From assembly GCA_963578605.1 (NCBI GenBank), contig CAUZEA010000002.1:1-64000 (forward strand): 64,000 bases of DNA, read 5' to 3'. This DNA comes from JAKVCB01 sp963578605. Its GTDB lineage: Bacteria > Planctomycetota > Planctomycetia > Pirellulales > Lacipirellulaceae. The notes under the pieces are model-generated. The model was given only the letters and a program-made list of their open reading frames with translations. It was not told the DNA's origin and ran no database searches. Position numbers and translations under genes: made by a program. Within the stretch, counting starts at the first letter, position 1. Every line of letters begins with the position of its first letter. Shown piece by piece: positions 44,147 to 53,420 of the stretch.

Positions 44147-44944
44147 TTACTTGATCAAACTGACGGGCACTTCGATCTCGCCGAGGTCAAGCTTCTCGCC
44201 ATCTTGAATATCCAACTTGACCCGCCCACGACGATTGAGTTGACCGCCGTCGTATTTGCAGTCCTTCAAATACCCTATTCTTTCCTGCCAGAACTGAAAC
44301 TCATGGGTTCCAGCCGGAATATCGGTTATTTCAAACGCGCCGGTCTCATCGGTCACCGTCATGTAGGGATCATCGCGAACGAGCATATACCCCTTCATAA
44401 ACGGATGCACGTTGCACTGAACCGGCAATGGTAAGCTCTCAGCTTTGGAGAGAGTCATATTTTGCGACTGGCTGGCTGCGATAAGCACGTTGAAAGCGCC
44501 GTTCTTGGCTAGCGATGCGTTGGTATTGTGTCCGGTCGGATCGGAGTTCCTGACGACCAGCGGCTGACCGGTCCGGACCAATGCGATGTGCGGCACAAAC
44601 CGACAGCCCTTGTTGTCAAGCACAACCTCTTGTTCTAACTGCACATCATAGTCGGGATGGATATCGAGCGATTGGCCCCGTTTGACCCGAATGTAAATGA
44701 CCACGTTCGCCAATCCGCCATCTTTACCCACCAGCAACGTTTCATTGGGAGGCCCGATACTCATGCAGAACTGGTCTTTCGTCGGATTGATCGGTTGGGA
44801 TTCGGGCGGCTCACCATCGAGAACTACACGGCCCGAAAGCGATCCCCACTCGACAGCCAAAAGGCAATCAACCTCCGCAAGTAAAAAAACTGCAATCACA
44901 GCTGACAGCAAAAAGTAAGGAATGGCTTTCATCAAGGATCTCAT
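44147..44944 (-). CDS. Exported cupredoxin-domain protein, amicyanin-type copper loop
   Basis: About 265 residues; ATG 44944 or 44932 is the start. Signal peptide YFLLSAVIAVFLLAEVDCLLA. It parallels the downstream lipoprotein: VRNSDPTGHNTNAS for the first His, VQCNVHPFMKGYMLVRDD for Cys-x-x-His-x-x-Met, then TDETGAFEITDIPAGTHEFQFWQE. No lipobox is evident, so it is probably soluble. Starts 13 bp after the octaheme gene, so co-transcribed. Confidence 0.78.
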   Translation of the reverse strand: MRSLMKAIPYFLLSAVIAVFLLAEVDCLLAVEWGSLSGRVVLDGEPPESQPINPTKDQFCMSIGPPNETLLVGKDGGLANVVIYIRVKRGQSLDIHPDYDVQLEQEVVLDNKGCRFVPHIALVRTGQPLVVRNSDPTGHNTNASLAKNGAFNVLIAASQSQNMTLSKAESLPLPVQCNVHPFMKGYMLVRDDPYMTVTDETGAFEITDIPAGTHEFQFWQERIGYLKDCKYDGGQLNRRGRVKLDIQDGEKLDLGEIEVPVSLIK

Positions 44945-44957
44945 TTCAGCGGGGTTG

Positions 44958-47900
44958 TCATCGTAAAGCGGGAGCGGGTAAGTCGCTCGCCGATTGATCC
45001 GGCCGTGGCTCGGGAGCCTCGGCCGCCTGTTCTCCACCTTCGGCCGGTGAAGATTCCTTGACCATGGATTTGATAGTCGTTTGTCGAGCCGTGTAATCGT
45101 CGTAGTTCATGAGGAGGTCGACCAACCCATCGAGCTGATCCACACTGGTACCTGGAAACAGGGCCTGGTTAACACCACCCAAATGGGGAGCATTGGGGTC
45201 GAAGGGAATGTTCACAGGCATCCCGGTGTAGGGGAGAATGTGGCTTGGACTGGCAGTCCAATTCCGCATATAGGTCGGCCGCAACCGCTGGTAGACGTTG
45301 GCCAGTTGGGGTCCCTGGGTTTTGATGGCACCTTTCGGGAAAAAATCGCCGACCGCATGGCATTTGGTGCAGTAGTTGCTATCGGTCAAGATTTTCATGG
45401 CGTTGTCCATCCACTCGGGATGGGCCTGATCGAGTTGGGTCAGGTAAGCATCGCGGCGGCGCTCACTGTATTCGTACGGCCAATCGGCATTGTCTTTCGC
45501 GGCAAAATAATTGACCAGTGCGCTGGCTTCATCCGAAGACATGTGGAAGTTGGGCATCCGCAACACAACCGCGGGACGAATCGCCGTCGGATCCATCAGA
45601 AAACCGTGCAGCCACTCGGTACGAACTTTTTTACCTTCACCAATCAAAGGTGGCGGCAACCATCCCCACGCTTCGGAACCCTTCGCCTGCGGGTTGGTCT
45701 TGTGCTCCTGGGCGATGACTCGGGGGAACAAGTAGCGGGCAAGATCGCCACCGTTGGCGGGAAATTCACGGCCATTTTTCGGGCCACCGCCCGCATGGGC
45801 GGCCGGAATCAAGAGGTTTTGCACGCCGACCTTCCGCTCATAACCAGCCACAACCGTATTACGATACAGCGTAAATTCGTAGAATGGTTCGGACTCGTCA
45901 TCGTCGGGTTCGATCGGCACCCCATCTTCATCCACCAGGTTGGGTTGACCGGTTTCTTCACTCATGACCGGCATCCCATGCAAGGTCACGTTGAGCAAAC
46001 CACGGTGATCAAGTTCCAGTGATTTGGCAATTTCTTCACCCGACGGTTCCGAATGCAGGAACGGAAACTCTGGTTTGATGGGCGGTTCTTCAAACCAGTC
46101 TGGTTCAATGCCAAATTGCCAGCGTTCCATGTCGAGCACGTGGCAACCGCCACAATTGTATTTGTGCAGCACATGTCGTCCTTGCATGATAGCTTCCTGG
46201 CGAATGTCCGGGAGATAGACGAATTTTTCAGCCGGAGCTTCATTGACCAGGCCCAGAACGAACGTGATGACCGCCTCCCGCTCTTCGATGTCGAGCGGGA
46301 ACAAAGGCATCCGGAGCCGTTCGTCATACCGCTTGTTGCGGGTCTTCTGATAATCATAGGAGCGTGGCTGTCGAAGTTTCTGCCAGATGAAACCTTGCCG
46401 GTGGTGTCCGTTGAGGGCCTGCAAGTAATACCCTGTGTCGTCGTCGTAATCGAGCGGATCGACCCCATGATGCCCGTTGCCGGCATGGGCACCCGAGGCA
46501 TGATCTTCGCCAGCGTGTTCGTTGACAGCTTGTTCATCCAGTTGCTCGGTGACATCGTCCACCCCATGGGTGGAGAGAAACTTCGTGATGTTTTCGAAGG
46601 CAAGCTTGGAGGGTTCTTTGCGGCCCCATTCGGTTAGCGCTGTACCGATCGGTTTCGCAGCTTCCTGGCCGGGAACGTCGTGGCAACCAAAACAGCCATA
46701 ACGGCTGATCGATCGCCGGGCAACATAGTCCAGTTGTTTGGCCACACGGTTTTCATCGTTCAGGTCGACCAACATACGTTCATCACCTTTGATGTTGGCT
46801 GCTTGGGCTGCGGGAATCCCCTCGTTGGCATACCGTTCGGCCCGTTTGCGGGGAAAAGATGCCGAGAGCCACTCTGCTGCCAGGTCTTTAAGGGCCAGCT
46901 TTTCATCGGCGGTCAAGGTCTCGGCGGGAACGTCGTGCGGTTTCCAATCGGAGGGCACGCCCATCAAGTAAGCCACGAGATCGGCAACCGGGTCGGTAAC
47001 GACCCCGGTCGGCTGGCCGGTGGGATCGGTTTCGACAATGGGATTGAGATACAGATCAGGCATCACGGTCCGCGGGTGATAACGGTGTGGTTGCTTGATC
47101 CAACTGTAGAGCCAACGTCGCCCTGATTCAGAATCGAATTTCGCGGAGACTTCCGAGAGGTTGGGACCTTGGGTTGACGCGATCCCGGGAAACTCACGGT
47201 GAGAATGACAGGCCAGGCAGCCGCGCGATTCGAAGAGCCACTTTCCCCGCTCCGGGCTGGGCTCGGTGGTCACTTCCGCAGGCGGGTTCAGGTAATCAAA
47301 CTTGCTACTGTTGTTCAGCAGAAACCGTGCCAAGGCAAGAATTTCGATCCGTTCAAAGCGGCGCGTGTACTCCAGTTCGGTCAGGCCGGCCGGATTCCCC
47401 TGACCGTCGGGAAACGCTTTGATATGTTTTTCCAGGTGCTCGTGGAGCCCAAAGAATTGCGGCATGCGTGTACTGGAGCGGAAATCCGACGGTTTGCGAA
47501 TCCAGCTGTAGAGCCACGGATACTGCACTTTTGAAGCAATGTACCTGAGGCTGGGGCCCGCCTTACGAAGTCGTCCTGGTGTCTCGACATCCTTGAGCAG
47601 GTCCGCCAGCTTGTGACTTGCAGCCGAAAGGCGCGGCTGGCCATCTGCATTGCCGGCTTCGGCAAGCTCGGCATCGCGTCGGATCGCCTGGTAGAGCTCA
47701 TGACGAATGGAATTCACCTCTGGACTATGGACAAGTGTCGCCGCCGATTCACGTTCATCGTCCGTGAGCCCGTTGTCGCGCAACACGGCGGCGGCAACTT
47801 CGTGATAGTTTGGTTCCAGCCGCATGTCGGGGCCGATGCGTTTGGTTGGCCCGTCGTAACCGTTGACGTCATGACAGCCGAAGCAGCCATATTGGCGGAT

Positions 47901-49736
47901 CAGGTGATACCCTTTGACGAGCTTGGGTGCTGGTGGCTCCGGAAAGCGTTCGCTCGGTTCGAGTTCCGCAACTTCGTGATGGCATTTCAGGCAATTGCTC
48001 TCAATGAAGCGGTCGGGCGTCATCGGGAAGATCCAATGGTGGTTATCGAACCAGCCATGCTTTTTGGACCATTCGTCGGCTTCTTTCGGGTTATCGGGAG
48101 TATGGGAAGCCCACTTGAAATCGGTTGCGCTACCCTGTCCGTCGTGGCAAATCGTACAACCCATATCGTTTTTTTTGTGGGGACTCATGCTGCCGACGTA
48201 GAGATCGAGCCGGGGATGGGACGTGTAGGGACTCCCCAGCCCACGGCGAATGGTTAACTTCAGGGACTCACCCCAATGGGCATTGTCGAGTAAATACTGC
48301 TCGACATCGTCATTGGAATAAACGCGTCCGCCATTGATTTCACGAATGATGTCACCCAACTGCAGCCCGGCCGCAGCAGCCAGTGATTTGGCCGTGACAT
48401 ACTGGACCGTGACGGCGTAATGGTCGATCTGGCCGCTGCCGGCAATGGTCAGGCCGTAGACCGATTCGAGTGTGGGAACCTGAACGACACCCTCATCGCT
48501 CACGGCGATCTCTGGTTCTTTTGAAGGCGTTGCCAATTCGACCACGCGCTGCCGCTGTTTGTCCTTCAGGGCGGGAAAGGCGGGTTCCACGGGGGAGCCG
48601 GGTGCGGTTTTGTCAATCGATCGATGGCACGTGATACAGCGGTCGTACCGGGGCACCTCGCTAAAGTTGTAATTGATTTTGATGTCGGGCAACCAGGTTT
48701 GCTCGATCCGAATATTGCCATCGTAAAGCGCGTTGAGAATGGGGCGGCGGGCAAGCCATTCTCCAACATTCCAGCTGTTTTTGTCGCGATTGTCGGCAAT
48801 GCGGTTCAATTCCGCTTGCACGGCAGCAAGTTCCTTCTCAATTTCGGTGGTGCCCTTTTCGATTTCGCGGCGAACCGTTTCAACACGCACACGATAATCC
48901 TTTGCATTGCCGACCTGGTCATCCAGGTCGGTCATCTTCTGGGCAAGCGAATCAATCTCTACCTGGATTTTGTCGATTTGCTCAGCTGGCAAACCCTCTC
49001 CAACTGCAATGCCGTGCTCACTCACTCGGGCCGTGTGGTCGGCTGCGACAAATTTCTTTTGGACCGTGAAAGCATCTTCTCGACGTTTTGCCTCACCAAT
49101 GATTTTGTTCATGGCGGCAAGCAGTTGTTTGCGGCCACGGCCTGCATTTTGTTCGGCCTTATCGCGCTGCTGGACTTTTTGCTGCAACTCGTGCAGGCGT
49201 GATTTCGAATCCTGCGTGAGTTTTGGCAACGCATCACGTTGGGCCGGATCCTTTTGGGCTGCCAGCTTGGTGTTGACAGCGTCATGGGCCGATTTTTTGG
49301 CCGCTGTCACCGCTTCGCGGGCAGCGGCGGCCTCGTCGGCCAGGGGTTCGAGATCAGCGAGTTCCTTTTCGATGGTGGCCAGACTGGCCTCGGCGGACTT
49401 CGGAGGTGCCCCCTGGCCAGCAAGGCGCGCGTCTTCTGCCTGGACAAAATCTTTTACCTGTTGGATGAGTGCGTGGTCGATTCTGGAACTGCTGGCCTCT
49501 GCCAACTGCCGCTTGAGGCCCTTTAACGCAGCGTGGGACTGGGCACTCGTTTCCGCCAGCCGGGAAGCGTGCTGCCAGCGTTCTTTGCCACGATCCTTCA
49601 TTTGCCACCGGCGCCATTCACGGTTGTGATCCTTTTCGAGCATCCACACCGTGGAAATCAACATGATCAACGACGACACGCCGAAGACGACATGCATCCA
49701 TTTTTGATCTCGCCAGGTTTTTTCGGTTGCAGGCAT
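44958..49736 (-). CDS. Octaheme cytochrome c with membrane anchor, coiled coil and PDZ domain
   Basis: 1592 residues, very large. Order: one N-terminal membrane helix (about 15-32, VVFGVSSLIMLISTVWML); about 270 residues of charged coiled coil (about 50-320); a first heme motif CITCH at 367; a PDZ-like domain at about 420-500 (YVTAKSLAAAAGLQLGDIIR, EINGGRVYSNDDVEQYL); then CTICH 527, CLKCH 582, CFGCH 618, CLACH 840, CFGCH 1015, CGGCH 1195 and CTKCH 1456. That is eight CxxCH sites. Repeated phrases such as YPWLYSWIRKPSDFR and RRWLYSWIKQPHRYH show internal duplication of cytochrome units. A His/Glu/Asp-rich stretch lies near 1070-1095. It sits between the cytochrome b C-half and the cupredoxins, so it probably serves as the cytochrome c1/f-like subunit of the complex. 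Confidence 0.88.
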   Translation of the reverse strand: MPATEKTWRDQKWMHVVFGVSSLIMLISTVWMLEKDHNREWRRWQMKDRGKERWQHASRLAETSAQSHAALKGLKRQLAEASSSRIDHALIQQVKDFVQAEDARLAGQGAPPKSAEASLATIEKELADLEPLADEAAAAREAVTAAKKSAHDAVNTKLAAQKDPAQRDALPKLTQDSKSRLHELQQKVQQRDKAEQNAGRGRKQLLAAMNKIIGEAKRREDAFTVQKKFVAADHTARVSEHGIAVGEGLPAEQIDKIQVEIDSLAQKMTDLDDQVGNAKDYRVRVETVRREIEKGTTEIEKELAAVQAELNRIADNRDKNSWNVGEWLARRPILNALYDGNIRIEQTWLPDIKINYNFSEVPRYDRCITCHRSIDKTAPGSPVEPAFPALKDKQRQRVVELATPSKEPEIAVSDEGVVQVPTLESVYGLTIAGSGQIDHYAVTVQYVTAKSLAAAAGLQLGDIIREINGGRVYSNDDVEQYLLDNAHWGESLKLTIRRGLGSPYTSHPRLDLYVGSMSPHKKNDMGCTICHDGQGSATDFKWASHTPDNPKEADEWSKKHGWFDNHHWIFPMTPDRFIESNCLKCHHEVAELEPSERFPEPPAPKLVKGYHLIRQYGCFGCHDVNGYDGPTKRIGPDMRLEPNYHEVAAAVLRDNGLTDDERESAATLVHSPEVNSIRHELYQAIRRDAELAEAGNADGQPRLSAASHKLADLLKDVETPGRLRKAGPSLRYIASKVQYPWLYSWIRKPSDFRSSTRMPQFFGLHEHLEKHIKAFPDGQGNPAGLTELEYTRRFERIEILALARFLLNNSSKFDYLNPPAEVTTEPSPERGKWLFESRGCLACHSHREFPGIASTQGPNLSEVSAKFDSESGRRWLYSWIKQPHRYHPRTVMPDLYLNPIVETDPTGQPTGVVTDPVADLVAYLMGVPSDWKPHDVPAETLTADEKLALKDLAAEWLSASFPRKRAERYANEGIPAAQAANIKGDERMLVDLNDENRVAKQLDYVARRSISRYGCFGCHDVPGQEAAKPIGTALTEWGRKEPSKLAFENITKFLSTHGVDDVTEQLDEQAVNEHAGEDHASGAHAGNGHHGVDPLDYDDDTGYYLQALNGHHRQGFIWQKLRQPRSYDYQKTRNKRYDERLRMPLFPLDIEEREAVITFVLGLVNEAPAEKFVYLPDIRQEAIMQGRHVLHKYNCGGCHVLDMERWQFGIEPDWFEEPPIKPEFPFLHSEPSGEEIAKSLELDHRGLLNVTLHGMPVMSEETGQPNLVDEDGVPIEPDDDESEPFYEFTLYRNTVVAGYERKVGVQNLLIPAAHAGGGPKNGREFPANGGDLARYLFPRVIAQEHKTNPQAKGSEAWGWLPPPLIGEGKKVRTEWLHGFLMDPTAIRPAVVLRMPNFHMSSDEASALVNYFAAKDNADWPYEYSERRRDAYLTQLDQAHPEWMDNAMKILTDSNYCTKCHAVGDFFPKGAIKTQGPQLANVYQRLRPTYMRNWTASPSHILPYTGMPVNIPFDPNAPHLGGVNQALFPGTSVDQLDGLVDLLMNYDDYTARQTTIKSMVKESSPAEGGEQAAEAPEPRPDQSASDLPAPALR

Positions 49737-49797
49737 AGGTCAGCGTTGAGTAGGAAGTGTGTCGGGAGTGGTGAGTCTGTTGATGATCTCGAGGGGA

Positions 49798-51183
49798 TCA
49801 GAAATTGAGGAAATATTCCGGGATGGCGACGATGTACTTCAGGTTAAACGTCCAGCGCAACACCATTTTCAGCGGGAGGGAGGCCATAAACAAAATCAGC
49901 ATGGCCAGTGTCATGTAACGCACGAATCCCATCCGTTTGTAAAAACCGCGCAACACGGTCACAGCCATAATGGGAGGCAGGGCAATGAAGTACCCAAGCA
50001 CCAGCAAGATACCAAGCCATTCCCGCGCCAGGATGTAGCCAACCGCAACTCCCTGGCCGCTGCCGACCGGCGCTCTGGGGAGGCTCATCCCCAACAGCCA
50101 CTGCCAGAAGTATTCGGACACGTTGACATTGTTGAGGGCCTGGACTTTGTGGGCATCCCAGAATTCATAGGGTCCGAAGAAGTTCCAGTTCGGCCCGCGG
50201 AGCAAGGTCCCCAACACGATCAAGGTGACCCACAATTCAAGAAAGCCAAGCTGAAAAATGAGGTAAGCAAACTTGCGTTCCTTAATGGTGTAGTAGCCAC
50301 TACCCGACTTGTTGAAATCGATATAGGGGATGGCCATGAGCCCTACGATAATGAAAGTGGGGAGCACGACACCCGCCATCCAGGGATCGTAGTAGACCAG
50401 CATTTCCTGCAATCCCAGGAAATACCATGGGGCCTTGGAAGGATTGGGCGTGTTGACACTACTGGCCGGCTCTTCCAGCGGGGCTTGCAACAGAATCGCC
50501 CAGAGAATGAGCACTGCCGTCAACGCAATCATGCAAACCATTTCGGTATAAACGAGGTCGGGCCAGACCAGGATTTTCTCATCGTTCTCTTTTTCGACTG
50601 GCGGCAGCCCTTCTTCCTTGCGACGGTCGTTCACAACTGACTGGGCAGTTGCGACCCAGTTAAAGAAAGCAAGCAAGAACACCATCGCCACAATGGGTAC
50701 ATTGTCAGGCTTGGCAACGATGGCATAAAAGTCGCTATCTGGCATCGAGAGGCCAAGAAACAGGAACATCAAATTCCAGATAGTCCAGGCAACCAACGGC
50801 TTTACGAAGAAAGCGCGGAAGAAATAGAGCACCACCAGCACGGCCGTCGTACCCAATGTGTAAATGACCGGCCCCGTACTTTGATTCACGAATTCGCAAA
50901 ACCAGTGTGGAAACTGGGGGATCAACGAGAGGTTGCCACCGTTCCCCGCCCCGACGGTGGCGGCAGCCAACAACACGTACAGTGAGGCGACAACCAACCA
51001 AACCCAGGCACTCGTTACCGCCAGGGGCACGCTCCCCAGTTTGAACCGACAGATCGCGTGTTGCTCTGGTTTTTTCCAGAGATAGAACGCCATCACGCTG
51101 TTCATCAAAGCCAGCGCAATGTAATACGGGCCAAGGAATATAGCGACCTGTACGGCGAATTGTTCGGGACTTACGCCATGCAT
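49798..51183 (-). CDS. Cytochrome b, C-terminal half (subunit IV-like) with extra helices
   Basis: 461 residues. About 230 N-terminal residues form four or five extra membrane helices (IALALMNSVMAFYLW, SAWVWLVVASLYVLLAAATV, TLGTTAVLVVLYFFRAFFV, NVPIVAMVFLLAFFNWVATA). Then follows the recognisable subunit-IV/QcrC-type core: WPDLVYTEMVCMIALTAVLIL, NPSKAPWYFLGLQEMLVYYDPW and AGVVLPTFIIVGLMAIPYID, with APWYF at the position of the Qo-site PEWY. A C-terminal helical region follows. With the next gene it makes the cytochrome b of a split b6f-like/bc complex. Confidence 0.88.
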   Translation of the reverse strand: MHGVSPEQFAVQVAIFLGPYYIALALMNSVMAFYLWKKPEQHAICRFKLGSVPLAVTSAWVWLVVASLYVLLAAATVGAGNGGNLSLIPQFPHWFCEFVNQSTGPVIYTLGTTAVLVVLYFFRAFFVKPLVAWTIWNLMFLFLGLSMPDSDFYAIVAKPDNVPIVAMVFLLAFFNWVATAQSVVNDRRKEEGLPPVEKENDEKILVWPDLVYTEMVCMIALTAVLILWAILLQAPLEEPASSVNTPNPSKAPWYFLGLQEMLVYYDPWMAGVVLPTFIIVGLMAIPYIDFNKSGSGYYTIKERKFAYLIFQLGFLELWVTLIVLGTLLRGPNWNFFGPYEFWDAHKVQALNNVNVSEYFWQWLLGMSLPRAPVGSGQGVAVGYILAREWLGILLVLGYFIALPPIMAVTVLRGFYKRMGFVRYMTLAMLILFMASLPLKMVLRWTFNLKYIVAIPEYFLNF

Positions 51184-51290
51184 TGATGTCTGGGGGGATG
51201 CAGGTCTACAGGTTGGGGTGGCTTAGGGGGAGCGGGGCGGGAAAACGGGCGGCAGCCAGTTCTCCTGCGGTTTACAAGTTCTTCCGCGGT

Positions 51291-52067
51291 TTACAATGGT
51301 CCGCTGATACCTCCATCCTTGCGCACGCGCCAGAAGTGAATGGCTATCAGCAACGCCGCTCCGAGCGGAATCGCAATGCAGTGCAGGATGTAAAATCGAT
51401 TCAGTGTCTCCTCGCCCACGTTCCGCGCACCCAAAAGCGCAAAGCGGGCATCCGAGGCGTTGGTGATCATGTCGATGCCACCCAGGGTCAGCAGTTGCTG
51501 CCCAGGGCCTTCGTGCCCCAGAACGGGGGTTGCCCGGGCCATGTTCGACCCTACCGTGATCGCCCACACAGCCAACTGGTCCCAAGGCAGCAGGTAACCG
51601 GTAAACGACAAGAGCAAAGTCAACACCAGCAGAATGACCCCCACCACCCAGTTGAATTCTCGCGGGGGCTTGTAGCTGCCGGTCAAAAAGACGCGATACA
51701 TATGCAACCACACCGTGATCACCATCGCGTGGGCTCCCCAGCGGTGGATTTCGCGGAGGATCCCCAGCGAGTAAACATCTCGCAGCGCGAGGATGTCGTT
51801 GTACGCCCATTCCAGGGTCGGGCGATAATAGAACATCAACAGCACACCGGTGACGGTTTCGACCAGGAACAGGAAGAAGGTCACTCCCCCCATACACCAA
51901 GTGTACGAAAGGGCAATCCCCTGTTTCTTAATCGAGACCGGATGCAGGTGCAGATAAAAGTTGGTGAGCATCACGACAATCCGGTTCCGACGATCAACCG
52001 GCATCGGATGACGAAAGACGCTTTTCCAAATCTGCGATTCGTAGATGATTTCGCTAAGGTTGGGCAT
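51291..52067 (-). CDS. Cytochrome b, N-terminal half (b6-type)
   Basis: 258 residues from ATG 52067. Both heme-ligand pairs appear: EIHRWGAHAMVITVWLHMYRVF on helix B and FYILHCIAIPLGAALLIAIHFWRVRK on helix D, with GYLLPWDQLAVWAITVGSNM and YSLGILREIHRW between. The four helices match cytochrome b6. It binds two b hemes of the quinol:acceptor oxidoreductase. The 107-bp gap to the next gene contains no obvious signal. Confidence 0.93.
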   Translation of the reverse strand: MPNLSEIIYESQIWKSVFRHPMPVDRRNRIVVMLTNFYLHLHPVSIKKQGIALSYTWCMGGVTFFLFLVETVTGVLLMFYYRPTLEWAYNDILALRDVYSLGILREIHRWGAHAMVITVWLHMYRVFLTGSYKPPREFNWVVGVILLVLTLLLSFTGYLLPWDQLAVWAITVGSNMARATPVLGHEGPGQQLLTLGGIDMITNASDARFALLGARNVGEETLNRFYILHCIAIPLGAALLIAIHFWRVRKDGGISGPL

Positions 52068-52103
52068 GAATAAAATCGTCAATGCTTGCTATTGGCATAA
52101 GGC

Positions 52104-53156
52104 CTACACGGAAATGAAACTTTGGACCTCGGCCCACTGACCCATTTCCTCCTGAAACACGGCGCTCTTGTCGATCTCGATCTGACCATCGTCGGCAACC
52201 GCGATCGCGTACCGTTCCAGGGGACGTGGCGCAGGCCCCTCAAAGTTAACGCCATCTTTATAAAATCCGCTACCGTGGCAGGGACATTTAAACTTCTGCT
52301 CGGCTTCCAGCCAGTTTGGCGTGCACCCCAAATGGGTGCAAACCGACTTGAGTGCGAAAATCTGCTGTTCCCCGTGGTAAGCGGTATTCACAACCCACAC
52401 CCCAAACTGGGCCTTGAATTTTGTTTGCACCTGACCGGCAGGAAACTGGTCGGGAAAGCCAACCTTAAATCGGCTGGGTGGTTCACGCAAAATGTTGGGG
52501 AACATAAACCGAACTGTCCCCATCACAAACAAAAAGCTGGTCACCGCCAGGGCCGTAAACCCGGTCGCTAAAGCACTCAACCCAAACAAAAACGCCCGCC
52601 GTTCGGCAACTTGCTCCTTGGTCCGCTCCGACTTGACTTTGGCATACTCTGGCTTGACCGGCATCGGAGGAACGATAATCTCCTCCTTCGGCTTTTTCAC
52701 CTTGGGTGCAACCGGCTTGCCTTGGGCAATTGCCTCAGCCTTGGTCATCGGGCCTGGCCGCTCGGCTTGCGATTTCCTGGCCGCAGCCAAAATACTCTGC
52801 GTATCGAGAGGTGCTTGCTTTGCCGCTGGTGCCGCTTTCTTCTTGGGAGTTGGTTTCGCCGCCGGTTTCGCCGCCGGCTTTGCAGCAGGCTGTTCCTTGG
52901 CCGCCGCTGGCGGGCCCCCCGCTTGCTTTTCACCGCGGGCCATCGCCAACATTCCAGCAACGCTCGGACGCCCCGAGCCCGACTTCGGTGTGCTCGCCGG
53001 TGGAGCCGCCTCTTCCTCAACCGAAGTGCTTTCAGCAGGTTCCGGTGCTGGTTGATCGTCGGCCGGTGGCGAACTGTCACCCGAAACGTCGTCGCTATCC
53101 GCTTTCCGCGCGGCCGCGAGAATCTCTGCCACCGACATTTTGCTCTTATCTGCCAT
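52104..53156 (-). CDS. Rieske iron-sulfur subunit with long Ala/Pro/Lys-rich N-terminal extension
   Basis: 350 residues from ATG 53156 (GGGAG 10 nt upstream). The C-terminal half is a classic Rieske protein: membrane helix (LFGLSALATGFTALAVTSFLFV), box 1 CTHLGC, box 2 CPCHGSG. The first 190 residues precede the helix, so presumably lie in the cytoplasm, and are low-complexity (AAKPAAKPAAKPTPKKKAAP) with a short helical motif repeated three times: VAEILAAARK, VAGMLAMARGE and QSILAAARKSQ. First gene of the respiratory array; promoter and palindrome lie about 235-290 bp upstream. Confidence 0.92.
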   Translation of the reverse strand: MADKSKMSVAEILAAARKADSDDVSGDSSPPADDQPAPEPAESTSVEEEAAPPASTPKSGSGRPSVAGMLAMARGEKQAGGPPAAAKEQPAAKPAAKPAAKPTPKKKAAPAAKQAPLDTQSILAAARKSQAERPGPMTKAEAIAQGKPVAPKVKKPKEEIIVPPMPVKPEYAKVKSERTKEQVAERRAFLFGLSALATGFTALAVTSFLFVMGTVRFMFPNILREPPSRFKVGFPDQFPAGQVQTKFKAQFGVWVVNTAYHGEQQIFALKSVCTHLGCTPNWLEAEQKFKCPCHGSGFYKDGVNFEGPAPRPLERYAIAVADDGQIEIDKSAVFQEEMGQWAEVQSFISV

Positions 53157-53389
53157 CGTTGACCAACTCCCGTGCATTCATGAACCGCACGTCAACAACT
53201 TCAACCTTGTTTCTACCCATGCCCCCACCCACCAAACCGGGATACGACCCGACCTTCGGCAGAAGCCTCGTGCAAAACCGTGAGGCCCTGGGACGCAAAC
53301 GTTCGGACTGCCCAGAGGGACTTCAAGAACGGTGAGCAATCCTTTGCTTAGCGACAATTTAAAGCGATGCCACGGCGCGGGGAATGGGG

Positions 53390-53411
53390 GATTGTGACTT
53401 TTTTCACAATC
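53390..53411. promoter_or_regulatory. TGTGA-N6-TCACA palindrome (CRP/FNR-family-like operator or 5' UTR hairpin)
   Basis: GATTGTGA (53390-53397) and TCACAATC (53404-53411) form a perfect 8-bp inverted repeat with 6-nt centre, matching the CRP core TGTGA-N6-TCACA. It lies just downstream of the predicted transcript start of the Rieske gene, so it would act as a repressor site or form a hairpin at the mRNA 5' end. Confidence 0.55.
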
Positions 53412-53420
53412 TTCCACCAA

